The notes under the pieces are model-generated. The model had not been told where the DNA came from. It saw nothing but the letters and a program-made list of their open reading frames with translations, and made no database searches. A stretch of DNA of 64,000 nucleotides. Origin: Harryflintia acetispora. GTDB taxonomy: Bacteria; Bacillota; Clostridia; Oscillospirales; Ruminococcaceae. A program made the position numbers and the translations under genes. Positions 52,302 through 59,977 of the stretch are shown here, one piece after another. The stretch spans positions 310,001 to 374,000 of the forward strand of contig SLUK01000001.1 of assembly GCA_004340125.1 (NCBI GenBank). Direction: 5' to 3'. The number at the start of each line of letters is the position of its first letter. Position 1 is the stretch's first letter.

Positions 52302-53273
52302 TTGATTAAAGCAAAAGAGGCGCGCGCGGTGGGCCGGCAGATGATTGGGGAAAACAAGGGCCTGCTCGTGGGCAGCTATCTTGCATATTTCGGCATTTCG
52401 GTGGGGCTGTCCTTAATTTCCATGTTCTTTGGGAACAGCCAGGCGCTGACCTTCATCTGGTCGATCGCCATCCTGTTCATCACCTATCCGCTGATGCTCG
52501 GGCTGCTGCACATCAACAATATGGTCTATTACAAGCGCCAGTGCCGGGTGGGCAACCTGTTCGATTTCTTTTCCAATTACCGGGTTTCGCTCAAGGTCAT
52601 CGGGGTCAACCTGATCCTGACCGTCATCATGATGGCGGTGATGATTCCGATCATGATCATCATGCTGGGCAGCATCTTCGCCAGCGTATCCATCGGGCTG
52701 CTGGGCGGGGTTCAGTCCAATATCAATCTTTCCTCCATGCTGGGCTCGTTCCTGCTGTGCATGCTGCTGGTCATGGTGCTGGCCATGCTGATCTCTTCCT
52801 TCATGATGGCCAGCTACTTCATCGCGCTGCGCAACCGTTCGATCACCTTCGGCAAGCTGCTGGGCAGCTCCTTTAAGATCGGCGGCAAGTACGTCTGGCG
52901 TTACTTCACCTTCCAGCTTTCCTTCATCGGCTGGATGCTGCTGTGTATCGTCCCCTTCCTGGTGGTGACCGTCTTTGTCGCCATCGCCGGGCCGGGGCTG
53001 GGCTCGATTGCCCTGCTCATGCTCATGCTGATCGTCTTCATCGCGGGGATTTTCGCGGTCAGCCTCTACATCAACGCCGCCTCGGTGGCCTTCTTCAACA
53101 CCGCCATCGACGAGTATGAGCAGCTGCACCCCGATTATTCGGGCTTCGTGCCGCCGCACATTCCGCAGGCTCCCGGCTTCCCCCAGGAGGGTGGGGAGCA
53201 AAACTATGGCCAACCGGGCGACGGGAGCTACGGCCAGGAGGGGCAGGACGAACAGGGCCCTGAAATCCACTAA
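52302..53273 (+). CDS. DUF975-family membrane protein
   Basis: A 323-residue protein with about six hydrophobic segments, matching the uncharacterised DUF975 family of Gram-positive membrane proteins: the N-terminal AREAR-type lead (KAKEARAVGRQMIGENKG) before helix 1, and IDEYEQLHPDYSGF after the last helix. The C-terminal ~45 residues are Gly/Gln/Pro-rich and probably disordered. TTG 52302 follows GAGGGAGATG. Single-gene unit with promoter and terminator. Function unknown. Confidence 0.8.
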   Translation: MIKAKEARAVGRQMIGENKGLLVGSYLAYFGISVGLSLISMFFGNSQALTFIWSIAILFITYPLMLGLLHINNMVYYKRQCRVGNLFDFFSNYRVSLKVIGVNLILTVIMMAVMIPIMIIMLGSIFASVSIGLLGGVQSNINLSSMLGSFLLCMLLVMVLAMLISSFMMASYFIALRNRSITFGKLLGSSFKIGGKYVWRYFTFQLSFIGWMLLCIVPFLVVTVFVAIAGPGLGSIALLMLMLIVFIAGIFAVSLYINAASVAFFNTAIDEYEQLHPDYSGFVPPHIPQAPGFPQEGGEQNYGQPGDGSYGQEGQDEQGPEIH

Positions 53274-53282
53274 AAACAAATG

Positions 53283-53325
53283 AAAAGGCAGCGCCGGAAG
53301 ATATCTTCCGGCGCTGCCTTTTTTA
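53283..53325. terminator. Bidirectional terminator
   Basis: AAAAGGCAGCGCCGGAAGA and complement with a short loop, T6 on the right; between DUF975 and the convergent lysR gene. Confidence 0.9.
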
Positions 53326-53342
53326 GCTTCCCCCGCCTATTA

Positions 53343-54266
53343 TTATGTCCGGGGCCAGCGGATTTCCCGCTTTTCGGGCGGCAGGTCGTCCACATAATCG
53401 ACGGTGTAGTCGTAAAAGGTCTGCGCGGCAGGGGAAAGCGGCTCCCCCCGGCGGCAGATGATCCCGATGTTGGCCACGCAGACCTCGTCGTCCAGCACCA
53501 GGGTGCAAATGTCGGGGTCGTTGATCTGGGAGCAGGCCTGAAAGGTCGAGAAAGCCACGGCTTCGTTGTCCTGGACCCACTTGTAGGACTCGGAAAGGTC
53601 GTTGATGGTGGCAATGACGTTGAGGGTGATCCCCAGCTGCCGGCAGCGGTTGAGGAAGGTGAAATGCCCCTTGAAGCTCTCGCTCATGAGCACCAGGTTC
53701 TGCTGCGCGACCTCGGCGCAGGTGACGGTGCTCTTTTTTGAAAGGGGATTGTCCTTGTGGACCAGCAGCGGCCAGGGGGCCTTAAAGACCGGGGTAAAAT
53801 CGAAGCGTTCCCGGTCGATGGGCAGGTACGCAAAGCCCAGGTCGAACTTCTCGTCCTGCACCATGCGTTCGGCGGAAAAGTAGGGATATTCGCCGATCAG
53901 CAGGTCGATCTCGGGATGGTCGATGCGGAATGCGTTGGGGATCTGCATGGTGAGCTGGCTGAGCACCCCATAGGCGTAAACCACGCTCACCTGTTCGTGG
54001 ACGGGCTCCATAATCAGCCCGAGCTCCTCGTGCATGGCTTCGTATTCGCTCACGATCCGCCGGGCGTATTTGTAAAACACCTCGCCCTGCAGCGTGGGGG
54101 TCACCCCGCTGCGGGAACGGTGCAGCAAAGAAAAGCCCAGCTCGCTTTCCATGGCGGCGATGATCCGGCTGAGCCCCTGCTGGCTGATGTAGGATTCCTT
54201 GGCCACCCTATGTATGCTCCCCGCCTTGCAAATCTGCAAAAAATATTTCATGTACCGGATATCCAC
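53343..54266 (-). CDS. LysR-family transcriptional regulator
   Basis: A 307-residue LTTR: winged HTH at residues 1-60 (YFLQICKAGSIHRVAKESYI, then SQQGLSRIIAAMESELG) and a periplasmic-binding-like effector domain. GTG 54266 is chosen because AAAGGAG sits 11 bases before it; the longer GTG is inside that site. It is divergent from an MFS/SDR gene pair; an inverted repeat in the shared region at 54459-54482 is a plausible T-N11-A type operator. The pair is most likely its target. Confidence 0.9.
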   Translation of the reverse strand: MDIRYMKYFLQICKAGSIHRVAKESYISQQGLSRIIAAMESELGFSLLHRSRSGVTPTLQGEVFYKYARRIVSEYEAMHEELGLIMEPVHEQVSVVYAYGVLSQLTMQIPNAFRIDHPEIDLLIGEYPYFSAERMVQDEKFDLGFAYLPIDRERFDFTPVFKAPWPLLVHKDNPLSKKSTVTCAEVAQQNLVLMSESFKGHFTFLNRCRQLGITLNVIATINDLSESYKWVQDNEAVAFSTFQACSQINDPDICTLVLDDEVCVANIGIICRRGEPLSPAAQTFYDYTVDYVDDLPPEKREIRWPRT

Positions 54267-54438
54267 GCGGACGACCACTCCTTTCCCGGGACCCGCCCCG
54301 GCCCCGGCGAAGCCGGGACGACAGATGGATGAAAAATAGGCTTTTTTAACGTTATGCCCCTTTTACCGCCCCTTCTGACATCATTTCGTTGGCATGCTGG
54401 ACAGTAAACTGTTGATTTATTTCATCTTATCAATTTGT

Positions 54439-54482
54439 TATAATATTGTCAATGAATATTGAAATTTAATAAAATATTTCAA
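54439..54482 (+). promoter_or_regulatory. MFS-SDR promoter and LysR-type operator
   Basis: TGT-TATAAT (-10 at 54439-54444) and downstream the perfect inverted repeat TTGAAAT (54459-54465) / ATTTCAA (54476-54482) with a 10-bp gap, in a strongly AT-rich region between divergent lysR and MFS genes. Confidence 0.55.
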
Positions 54483-54563
54483 ATATCCATGATTATTTTG
54501 TGAAAGGAGGAGGCGCGGCGGCGCTGCCGTCAGAAACAAATTCGTTTGATGGAGGGATCGGCT

Positions 54564-55796
54564 TTGGTAAAAGAAAGAAATCGTTGGGTCATTCTTGCGG
54601 CTTTGGTAATCAACAACATCTGCCTCGGCGCCACGTATGTGTGGAGCATCTTCAACGCCCCCCTGATGGAGGCGAACGGCTGGCAGCTCAGCCAGGTGTC
54701 TTTGGCCTATTCCATGCTGCTGCTCGTCACGTTCTTTGCAAACCTTGTCTCCGGGCAGCTGCAGAACAAGGTAGGCCCGCAGAAGCTCATGCTGGTGGCG
54801 CTCATCTTCTGGGGCGGCGGTTGGTTTTTGACAGGCTTTGCCCGCAGCCTGCCGCAGCTCTACATATTCTTCAGCCTGATCGTCGGGATCGGGACCGGCT
54901 TCGGGTACAACACGGTGGTCTCCACCATCCCGCGCTGGTTCCCCGACCGCAAGGGCCTGGCCAACGGGCTGGTTATCGGCGCCTCGGGCCTCTCCCCGCT
55001 GCCCTTCGCCCCGCTGGGCTATTTCCTGCTCGAGCGCTTCGGCGTACAGAATTCCTTCAAGGGCCTGGGGGCCATTTTCCTGGTGCTGATGGCCGCCACC
55101 TTCTGGCTGATCACCGCGCCCCCCAAGGGCTGGAAGCCCGAGGGCTGGGAGCCGCCCGTCGCCACAGTGAAAACGGGCATCCTGCAGGAGAAGCGCACCG
55201 GCGAAATGGTCAAGGACCCCGTATTCTATCTGCTCTGGTTCGTGCTGATGACGGGCGCCACCGCCGGCATGATCATGACCGGCCACGCCTCGGGGATCGG
55301 GCAGGAGCTGGTGGGCATGACCGGCTCCCAGGGGGCCATGATGGTCAGCCTGCTGGCGGTCATGAGCTTTGCCGGACGCCTGATCATGGGCTCGCTCTCG
55401 GATAAGATCGGCCGCTACCGCACGGTGCTGGCCATCATTATCATCATCGCGGCGGATATGTTCTTCTTCGGGGTTGTGCACTCCTTCCCGACCTTTGTGC
55501 TGGCGCTGTCCGTCGTGGGGTTCTGCTTCGGGAGTATTATGTCCGTCTTCCCGGCGCTTTGCTCGGACACCTTCGGCGTCACCCACATGTCCTCCAACTG
55601 GTCGGTCATGTACAGCGGCTATACGGTGGCCTCGTTCATCGGGCCCATGTCGGCCGCCAAGTGCGTGGAGGCCTTCGGGAGCTATGTCAACGTGTTCGTG
55701 CTTTCCGGCGTGCTCGCCGCGCTGGCGCTGATCGCCCTGCTGGCGGCCATGCGGATCAATTCCCGCCGGGTGGCCCAGAAGGCTGCCGCGAAATGA
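54564..55796 (+). CDS. MFS transporter, OxlT (oxalate:formate antiporter)-like
   Basis: A 410-residue, twelve-helix major facilitator. RWVILAALVINNICLGATYVW in helix 1, GIGTGFGYNTVVSTIPRWFPDRKGLANGL in helix 4-5 and loop, and GRLIMGSLSDKIGRYRT in the central loop are hallmarks of the OFA/OxlT monocarboxylate group. Lys residues that bind oxalate in OxlT cannot be assigned here, so the substrate (an organic acid) is inferred. TTG 54564 lies seven bases after GGAGGG; an earlier ATG overlaps that site. It is 44 bp before an SDR gene. Confidence 0.88.
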   Translation: MVKERNRWVILAALVINNICLGATYVWSIFNAPLMEANGWQLSQVSLAYSMLLLVTFFANLVSGQLQNKVGPQKLMLVALIFWGGGWFLTGFARSLPQLYIFFSLIVGIGTGFGYNTVVSTIPRWFPDRKGLANGLVIGASGLSPLPFAPLGYFLLERFGVQNSFKGLGAIFLVLMAATFWLITAPPKGWKPEGWEPPVATVKTGILQEKRTGEMVKDPVFYLLWFVLMTGATAGMIMTGHASGIGQELVGMTGSQGAMMVSLLAVMSFAGRLIMGSLSDKIGRYRTVLAIIIIIAADMFFFGVVHSFPTFVLALSVVGFCFGSIMSVFPALCSDTFGVTHMSSNWSVMYSGYTVASFIGPMSAAKCVEAFGSYVNVFVLSGVLAALALIALLAAMRINSRRVAQKAAAK

Positions 55797-55840
55797 CTCT
55801 ACGGGGAACACAAATTGAATAGATTGAGGAGGAAAACGTT

Positions 55841-56617
55841 ATGAAACTTGAAAACAAGGTTGCTCTCGTCACCGGCGCTTCCAACGGAATGGGGCGCGAA
55901 ATCGCCCTGCGATTCGCCCGCGAGGGGGCCGACGTGGCCGTCAGCTACTACTCCGGCGCCACCCCGACCGACGGCAAGGACGGCGAGGAGGTCGTGCGGC
56001 TCATCCAGGAGACCGGCCGCAAGTCGGTCGGGATCGACGTGAACCTGGCCAAGGAAGAGGACATCATCTCAATGGTCGACCAGACGATCAAAGCCTTCGG
56101 GCGGATCGACATCCTGGTCAACTGCGCGGGCGTGTTCATCCCGCCGCGCCCGCTGTGCGAGATCACTGCGGAGCAGTTCGACTTCATCATGGACGTGGAT
56201 ATCCGCGGCGTGTTCCTGATCTGCAAGTACACCATCCCCCATATGGTCGAGCAGGGCAAGGGTGTCATCGTCAACATCGGCTCGGCCAGCGGGATCCGCG
56301 GCACCGGCCTGTCGCCGCTGCCCTATATCACCGCGAAATTCGGCATGATGGGCCTGACCCAGGAGGTCGACGCGGAATACGGCACCAAGGGCGTGCGCTG
56401 CAACATCCTCTGCCCGGGCGCCATCGACACGCGCATGAACTCGGGCTATACCGAGGAGACCAAGCGCAAATTCGACAAGATCCCCGCCCGGCGCATGGGC
56501 ACCGTGCAGGACATCGCCAACCTGGCGCTCTTCCTCGCCAGCGACGACTCGGATTATATCCACGGCGAATCCATCCTGATCGACGGAGGCAAGAACCTGC
56601 GCTGGAGCAACCTGTAA
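55841..56617 (+). CDS. Short-chain dehydrogenase/reductase
   Basis: A 258-residue classical SDR: cofactor loop TGASNGMGREIAL (11-23), NCAGVF (~88), catalytic S in NIGSASG (~148), Y162 and K166 in PYITAK, and a C-terminal GESILIDGG. The substrate is unknown; because it follows an organic-acid MFS gene and both sit under a LysR regulator, a hydroxy- or keto-acid or sugar derivative is plausible. ATG 55841 follows GAGGAGGAAAACG. A strong terminator ends the two-gene operon. Confidence 0.92.
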   Translation: MKLENKVALVTGASNGMGREIALRFAREGADVAVSYYSGATPTDGKDGEEVVRLIQETGRKSVGIDVNLAKEEDIISMVDQTIKAFGRIDILVNCAGVFIPPRPLCEITAEQFDFIMDVDIRGVFLICKYTIPHMVEQGKGVIVNIGSASGIRGTGLSPLPYITAKFGMMGLTQEVDAEYGTKGVRCNILCPGAIDTRMNSGYTEETKRKFDKIPARRMGTVQDIANLALFLASDDSDYIHGESILIDGGKNLRWSNL

Positions 56618-56630
56618 ATCCTCTTTGCGA

Positions 56631-56677
56631 AAGGTCCCGGGCGCTGCCTGATTGGCGGCGCCCGGGACCTTGTTTTA
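56631..56677 (+). terminator. Terminator of MFS-SDR operon
   Basis: AAGGTCCCGGGCGC / GCGCCCGGGACCTT stem with a T-rich tail. Confidence 0.88.
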
Positions 56678-56687
56678 CTAAGGAGGT

Positions 56688-56814
56688 GGGGAAAACCCAT
56701 CTCGGGGTTTTCCCCCTCGCGCTACGCGCGATTCCCCTTTTTATTGAGGCGAAAAAACCTTGGAGGCTTTGCCTCCAAACCTTCACACAAGGACCCCCGG
56801 TCCTTGTGAATCCC
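56688..56814 (+). repeat. Multi-hairpin intergenic repeat, copy E
   Basis: GGGGAAAACCC/GGGGTTTTCCCC, TCGCGCTACGCGCGA, TTGGAGGC/GCCTCCAA and CACAAGGACC/GGTCCTTGTG. The order resembles copies A-D but the inner modules differ, so this is a divergent member. Confidence 0.6.
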
Positions 56815-56849
56815 AATTGTTTTGCAAATTACAGAAAGGCGCGGACACT

Positions 56850-59258
56850 TCAGACCGCCGCGCCCTGCCCGATCTGGAACCGGTATTCCTTCCCGTCGAA
56901 GTCGCAGACGATCTCATCCCCCTGCGAAAGCTCGCCGTGCAGGATCTTATCCGAAAGCGGGTCGGCGATTTCGGCGGCGATCACCCGGCGCAGCTCGCGC
57001 GCTCCGCTCGCCTTGTGATAGCCCCGGCGCGCGGTCTCCTTGACCAGCGCCTCGGTGAAGGAGGCGCTGACCCCCTTGCGCTCCAGGCGCTCGCGCAGCA
57101 TCTCCAGCTCCCGCGAGGCGACCTTGGCGATCTCCTGGTCGCTCAGGGTGCCGAACGAGACGATCTCGTCCACCCGCCCGAGCAGCTCGGGGCGCAGGAA
57201 GCGCCGCAGCCCGGCAATCCCCTCGCTCTTCTTGTATCCGTCCGAGCTCTCGGCGCCGAACCCCAAGGAGGCCATCTGTCCGAGCTGCGCCACCCCCAGG
57301 TTGGAGGTCATGATGATGACGGTGTTGCGGAAGCTCACCACCCGGCCCTGCGAGTCGGTGACCTCGCCCTCCTCCAATATCTGCAGGAGGAGGTTGAAGA
57401 TGTCCGGATGGGCCTTTTCGATCTCGTCGAGCAGCACCAGCGAATAGGGGTGGGTGCGCACCCGGTCGGTGAGCATGCCGCCGTCGTCGTGCCCGACGTA
57501 GCCGGGCGGAGCCCCGATCAGGCGGGAGACGGTGTGCTTCTCCATATATTCGCTCATGTCCACCCGGATGAGGCTGTGCTCATCCTGGAAGATGGCCTCG
57601 GCCAGCGCCTTGGCCAGCTCGGTCTTGCCGACTCCGCTCGGCCCCAGGAAGATGAATGAACCGATCGGGCGCCGCTCGTCGCTCAGCCCGCTTTTGGCGC
57701 GGGCGATGGCGTGTGAGACCGCCTCGATAGCCTTCTCCTGCCCGATCACCCGTTTTTTGAGGCGTTCGGCCAGGGCCCCGGCGCTCATCCCCTCGTCCGC
57801 GTCGGCGTCGGTTGCGATCCCGGTCGAGAGGGTGATCAGGCGCTTGATGTCCTGCGCCCCCAGCGAGCGGCAGGGGGTTGAGGCGCCCGAGAGCAGCCCG
57901 AACTGGTAACTGCCGTCCCGGTCCTGGGCCAGGCGCTGGGGGCTCAGGGTGGAGGCCAGCTCGAAGTCGCCCTCGAGCAGCGCCGCCTCGCAGCGCCCCT
58001 CCAGGGAGGAATCCGCTTCCTTCTTGGCGTCCAGGGTGACCATGGCGCAGGCCTCGTCGATCAGGTCGATCGCCTTGTCCGGCAGATAGCGCTCGGGGAC
58101 GTAGCGGCGGGAGAGGCTGACCGCCGCCTCGATGGCCTCGTCGGTGATCAGCATGCCGTGGTGCTGCTCATACCGCTCGCGCACCCCCTTGATGATGGCG
58201 ATCGACTGCTCGACCCCCGGCTCGCCCACCTGCACGCACTGGAAGCGCCGCTCGAGGGCGCAGTCCTTTTCGATGTGCTTGCGGTATTCCTTGATGGTGG
58301 TGGCGCCGATGAGCTGGATCTCACCGCGCGCGAGCTGCGGCTTTAAGATGTTGGCGGCGTCCACCGCCCCCTCGGCCGCGCCCGCGCCCATGATGGTGTG
58401 CAGCTCGTCGATGAAGAGGATGACGTTCCCGGCGGCCACCACCTCGTCGAGCAGCTTTTTAAAGCGTTCCTCGAATTCTCCGCGGTACTTGGTGCCCGCC
58501 ACCAGCAGGGCGATGTCGACCGAAAGCACCTGCTTGGGCAGCAGCCTCGCCGGCACGTCGCCCGAGGCGATCATCTGGGCGAGCCCCTCGACGATGGCCG
58601 TCTTGCCGACCCCCGCCTCCCCGACGAGGCAGGGGTTGTTTTTCTGCCTGCGGGAAAGGATCTGCACCACCCGGCGCAGCTCCTCCTCCCGCCCGATCAC
58701 CGGGTCGAGCAGGCCCTGGTGCGCCAGGGCGGTCAGGTTGCGGCAAAAGCGCTCGAGCAGCCCCTTCTTGCCGGTGGCACCCTTCGGCTGGGCGGCGCGC
58801 TCGGCCGCGGTCGGGGCGGCGGCCGCGGCGGCCGCCGTCAGGGTGCGGTAGAGGCGCTCTGGATCAATTTCCATCAGTTTTAAAAAGCGCAGGGCATAGC
58901 ATTCCGGCTCTTTTAACAGCGCCATGAAAATATGATCGGTACCAACATTGGGCTGCGTGCATATCCTAGAGTAGATGGTTGCCATTTCGAGAATCCGCCG
59001 CAGCCGCGGCGTAAAATCGGAAGGGGTAAGCACACAGGGACATCCGCGGCCGACCGCATCGCTGATCAGCTGATACAGCCGCTCGTAGGTCACCTTTTTG
59101 TCCGGGAAAGCAAGGCGGCAAACGTTTTGTTCGTCGTGCAGCAGTCCAAGGAGCAGATGCTCGCTGCCTACATAAGTATGCCCGAGCTCTCCGGCAAGCT
59201 GTATGGCGCAGTTGAGCGCCTCGTTGGCTTTTTGTGTGAGTGATGAAAAACGGTACAA
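56850..59258 (-). CDS. ClpC-like AAA+ protease unfoldase
   Basis: An 802-residue Hsp100 unfoldase. Clp_N double domain (1-145), first AAA+ with Walker A GEAGVGKT (~213-220) and a short middle region resembling a UVR motif (EGRCEAALLEGDFELASTLS) between the AAA+ domains, second AAA+ with GPSGVGKTE (~539) and the C-terminal D2-small domain. An LGF tripeptide in MASLGFGAE matches the ClpP-docking loop, so it should feed ClpP. The start is TTG 59258 nine bases after GGGAGG; the extension upstream lacks a site. No mcsA/B or ctsR gene is nearby, unlike the Bacillus clpC operon. Confidence 0.9.
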   Translation of the reverse strand: MYRFSSLTQKANEALNCAIQLAGELGHTYVGSEHLLLGLLHDEQNVCRLAFPDKKVTYERLYQLISDAVGRGCPCVLTPSDFTPRLRRILEMATIYSRICTQPNVGTDHIFMALLKEPECYALRFLKLMEIDPERLYRTLTAAAAAAAPTAAERAAQPKGATGKKGLLERFCRNLTALAHQGLLDPVIGREEELRRVVQILSRRQKNNPCLVGEAGVGKTAIVEGLAQMIASGDVPARLLPKQVLSVDIALLVAGTKYRGEFEERFKKLLDEVVAAGNVILFIDELHTIMGAGAAEGAVDAANILKPQLARGEIQLIGATTIKEYRKHIEKDCALERRFQCVQVGEPGVEQSIAIIKGVRERYEQHHGMLITDEAIEAAVSLSRRYVPERYLPDKAIDLIDEACAMVTLDAKKEADSSLEGRCEAALLEGDFELASTLSPQRLAQDRDGSYQFGLLSGASTPCRSLGAQDIKRLITLSTGIATDADADEGMSAGALAERLKKRVIGQEKAIEAVSHAIARAKSGLSDERRPIGSFIFLGPSGVGKTELAKALAEAIFQDEHSLIRVDMSEYMEKHTVSRLIGAPPGYVGHDDGGMLTDRVRTHPYSLVLLDEIEKAHPDIFNLLLQILEEGEVTDSQGRVVSFRNTVIIMTSNLGVAQLGQMASLGFGAESSDGYKKSEGIAGLRRFLRPELLGRVDEIVSFGTLSDQEIAKVASRELEMLRERLERKGVSASFTEALVKETARRGYHKASGARELRRVIAAEIADPLSDKILHGELSQGDEIVCDFDGKEYRFQIGQGAAV

Positions 59259-59496
59259 AGAGTGATGACCTCCCAGTGCTAAGGCTGACGGCAAGACCTT
59301 CCGGCGGCATGGTGCCGCAGGCTTTGCAAGGCGATTTGCCCTCTACCAATTTATGCAGAAATTGCTTTGTCAGAACCATTAACAAGTATGGTCGCGGGCC
59401 CCAAATCTTATTCTTCCGAAAGAACGGCGAAAGGGAACCATTTTTACCCACAAGGCATAGTATATGGTGAAATCTCAATTTAGGAGGAAAATTCTT

Positions 59497-59661
59497 ATGT
59501 ACGGATTCAACGGTTGCTGGTGGATACTTATCATCATCGTCCTGATCTGCTGCTGCGGCGGCTGGGGCGGCAATGGCTGCGGCAATGGCTGCGGGTGCGG
59601 CAATGGTTGCGGCGGTTGCGGTGGTTGCGGCTGCGAGGGCGGCTGCGGCTGCGGTTGCTAG
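59497..59661 (+). CDS. Cys/Gly-rich small membrane peptide, 54 aa
   Basis: A 54-residue peptide: a hydrophobic helix (WWILIIIVLI, residues 8-17), then CCC at 18-20 and a Gly-Cys tail with Cys at 28, 32, 34, 38, 41, 44, 46, 50, 52 and 54, 14 Cys in all with C7. An AGGAGG site is at the right distance from ATG 59497 and a terminator follows, so it is probably real. The tail is encoded by short GC-rich repeats. Possible roles (metal binding, spore coat, membrane-associated cap) are guesses; I recognise no family. Confidence 0.7.
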   Translation: MYGFNGCWWILIIIVLICCCGGWGGNGCGNGCGCGNGCGGCGGCGCEGGCGCGC

Positions 59662-59694
59662 TAGGCCTCTTTTATAAAAGGCTCGCCAGCGGGC

Positions 59695-59736
59695 GGACGG
59701 GGTGCGGCGGTAGCCGCGCCCCGTCCTTCTTTTTTG
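59695..59736 (+). terminator. Terminator of the Cys/Gly peptide gene
   Basis: GGACGGGGTGCGGC / GCCGCGCCCCGTCC, 14-bp stem with a G-C loop, T-rich tail TTCTTTTTT. Confidence 0.9.
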
Positions 59737-59820
59737 CGGTCGGCTGGACAGGCTATACAGGAATCGTTAAAGAGGAAGGGCACAGTTTGAACTTTTCATG
59801 AAATTTTGTAGAAATTTTAA

Positions 59821-59858
59821 CGAAAGCGCTTGAAAAGCGCTTTACATTTCTCTATAAT
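59821..59858 (+). promoter_or_regulatory. pckG promoter with palindromic operator
   Basis: TTGAAA (59830-59835), 17 bp, TATAAT (59853-59858). The sequence GAAAGCGCTT at 59822-59831 and AAAGCGCTTT at 59834-59843 overlap and flank the -35 box; they resemble catabolite-repression-type or other palindromic operators (AAGCGCTT), but the spacing is not a standard cre. Confidence 0.65.
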
Positions 59859-59977
59859 GATAGTTGTGGAAAATTTGATGTTTTCTGCGGGCATCATCAA
59901 GAATGGCCTTTGGACAATGCGCCGGAGGCACGCAATACAAGCCGGCATGCTGCCGGCGGAAATGGAGGCAAACAGGA

